Source: Mycobacterium sp. 1465703.0 (GTDB taxonomy: Bacteria; Actinomycetota; Actinomycetes; Mycobacteriales; Mycobacteriaceae). Taken from it: a stretch of DNA of 64,000 nucleotides. A model generated the notes under the pieces. It searched no databases and had not been told where the DNA came from. It saw only the letters and a list, made by a program, of their open reading frames with translations. The position numbers were made by a program, and so were the translations under genes. Below, in pieces: positions 63,663 through 64,000 of this stretch (the stretch's first letter is position 1; each line of letters starts with the position of its first letter). The stretch lies in contig NZ_LZKU01000238.1 in NCBI RefSeq assembly GCF_001672975.1, forward strand, positions 1 through 64,000. Reading direction: 5' to 3'.

Positions 63663-64000
63663 TGGGCCTGTTTGCCTCGCTTCCGGTGTTAGCGTGCGTT
63701 CGGCGCTTTTCGAGCATAAGGGATCAGCGATTTCACGTCGCGCGCACCCCGGCGCAACGAAAACACTTAGACAATCAAGTCTTTCGTGCCAACCACCCGA
63801 GGCCCTGTAGTTTCCATTCGAATTGCCCTGGTACCACAGGCCATTTCGATCGTGATACACCTCACTCAAACACAGATGTAGCCGGGGTCACACAATTGCC
63901 AGTGTTCCCAGCGCCAAACGCATTGTGCTGGAAAAGCGTAGCGGTGAAGTGCGGTGAATTTTGCTGCCCCGACATCGATCGCCGCGTTCTGTGCAGCGCG
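63663..64000. other. upstream region of the phosphatase gene, no gene recognised
   Basis: About 338 bp to the window edge without a convincing gene. A GTG at 63954 opens a frame MNFAAPTSIAAFCAA running off the edge; it might be a gene start, but nothing supports that. The stretch is less GC-rich than the coding DNA around it and is likely a promoter zone. Confidence 0.4.

Overview
This window is chromosomal DNA from a mycobacterium, most likely a slow grower. The evidence is the high GC content, GTG and TTG starts, the mycolic-acid methyltransferases mmaA4 and mmaA1, the hadABC dehydratase genes, a PE-family gene, a 13E12/DUF222 gene, an mkl ATPase and a mycofactocin-type SDR. Gene order largely follows the recD to Rv0688 region of M. 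tuberculosis as I recall it, with insertions, deletions and gene scars. The species cannot be named from this alone.

Layout. 1-9794: a DUF222 gene cut by the window edge, a DedA/TVP38 membrane protein and the recC-recB-recD operon, all on the minus strand. 9877-13497: an accessory segment with a cyclopropane-synthase paralog, a nitroreductase, a methyltransferase, cyanase and gene remnants. 13549-16221: echA3, a membrane protein, a metallo-beta-lactamase-fold hydrolase and a VapB-like antitoxin. 16374-21135: tRNA-Thr, tRNA-Met, rpmG, hadABC, tRNA-Trp, secE, nusG, rplK and rplA. 21162-23105: an ECF42-type sigma factor with a fused double-DGPF partner. 23193-28183: mmaA4, a gene scar, mmaA1, lipG, a UbiB-like kinase and a DinB-fold protein. 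28239-33963: a GH38 mannosidase, a SurA-N-like protein and a ROK kinase, apparently one operon. 33956-34797: an HxlR regulator divergent from a DUF1772 membrane protein.

34824-47552: rplJ-rplL with an L10 leader, a TetR regulator divergent from a carotenoid oxygenase, mkl, then rpoB-rpoC with a clear promoter and terminator. 47704-52575: endonuclease IV, then fadE8-echA4-paaX-like-echA5, a probable acyl-CoA catabolic operon with its own regulator. 52586-54326: two DUF3060 secreted proteins and a TetR regulator. 54348-58951: the str operon rpsL-rpsG-fusA-tuf with promoter, leader hairpin and terminator. 59065-63662: a PE gene paired with a SHOCT membrane protein, an SDR/ferredoxin-reductase pair behind a KstR-type operator, and an inositol-monophosphatase-family enzyme.

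The core is transcription, translation and mycolate synthesis, with acyl-CoA and sterol-type catabolism beside it. The most informative anomalies are a ten-residue C-terminal scar of a lost mycolate methyltransferase between mmaA1 and mmaA4, a frameshifted and deleted gene between cynS and echA3, an inserted ECF42 module, a PE-SHOCT pair after tuf, and no mmpS5-mmpL5-Rv0678 where M. tuberculosis carries them. The drug-target segments read (rpoB rifampicin region; rpsL codons 43 and 88) are wild type.
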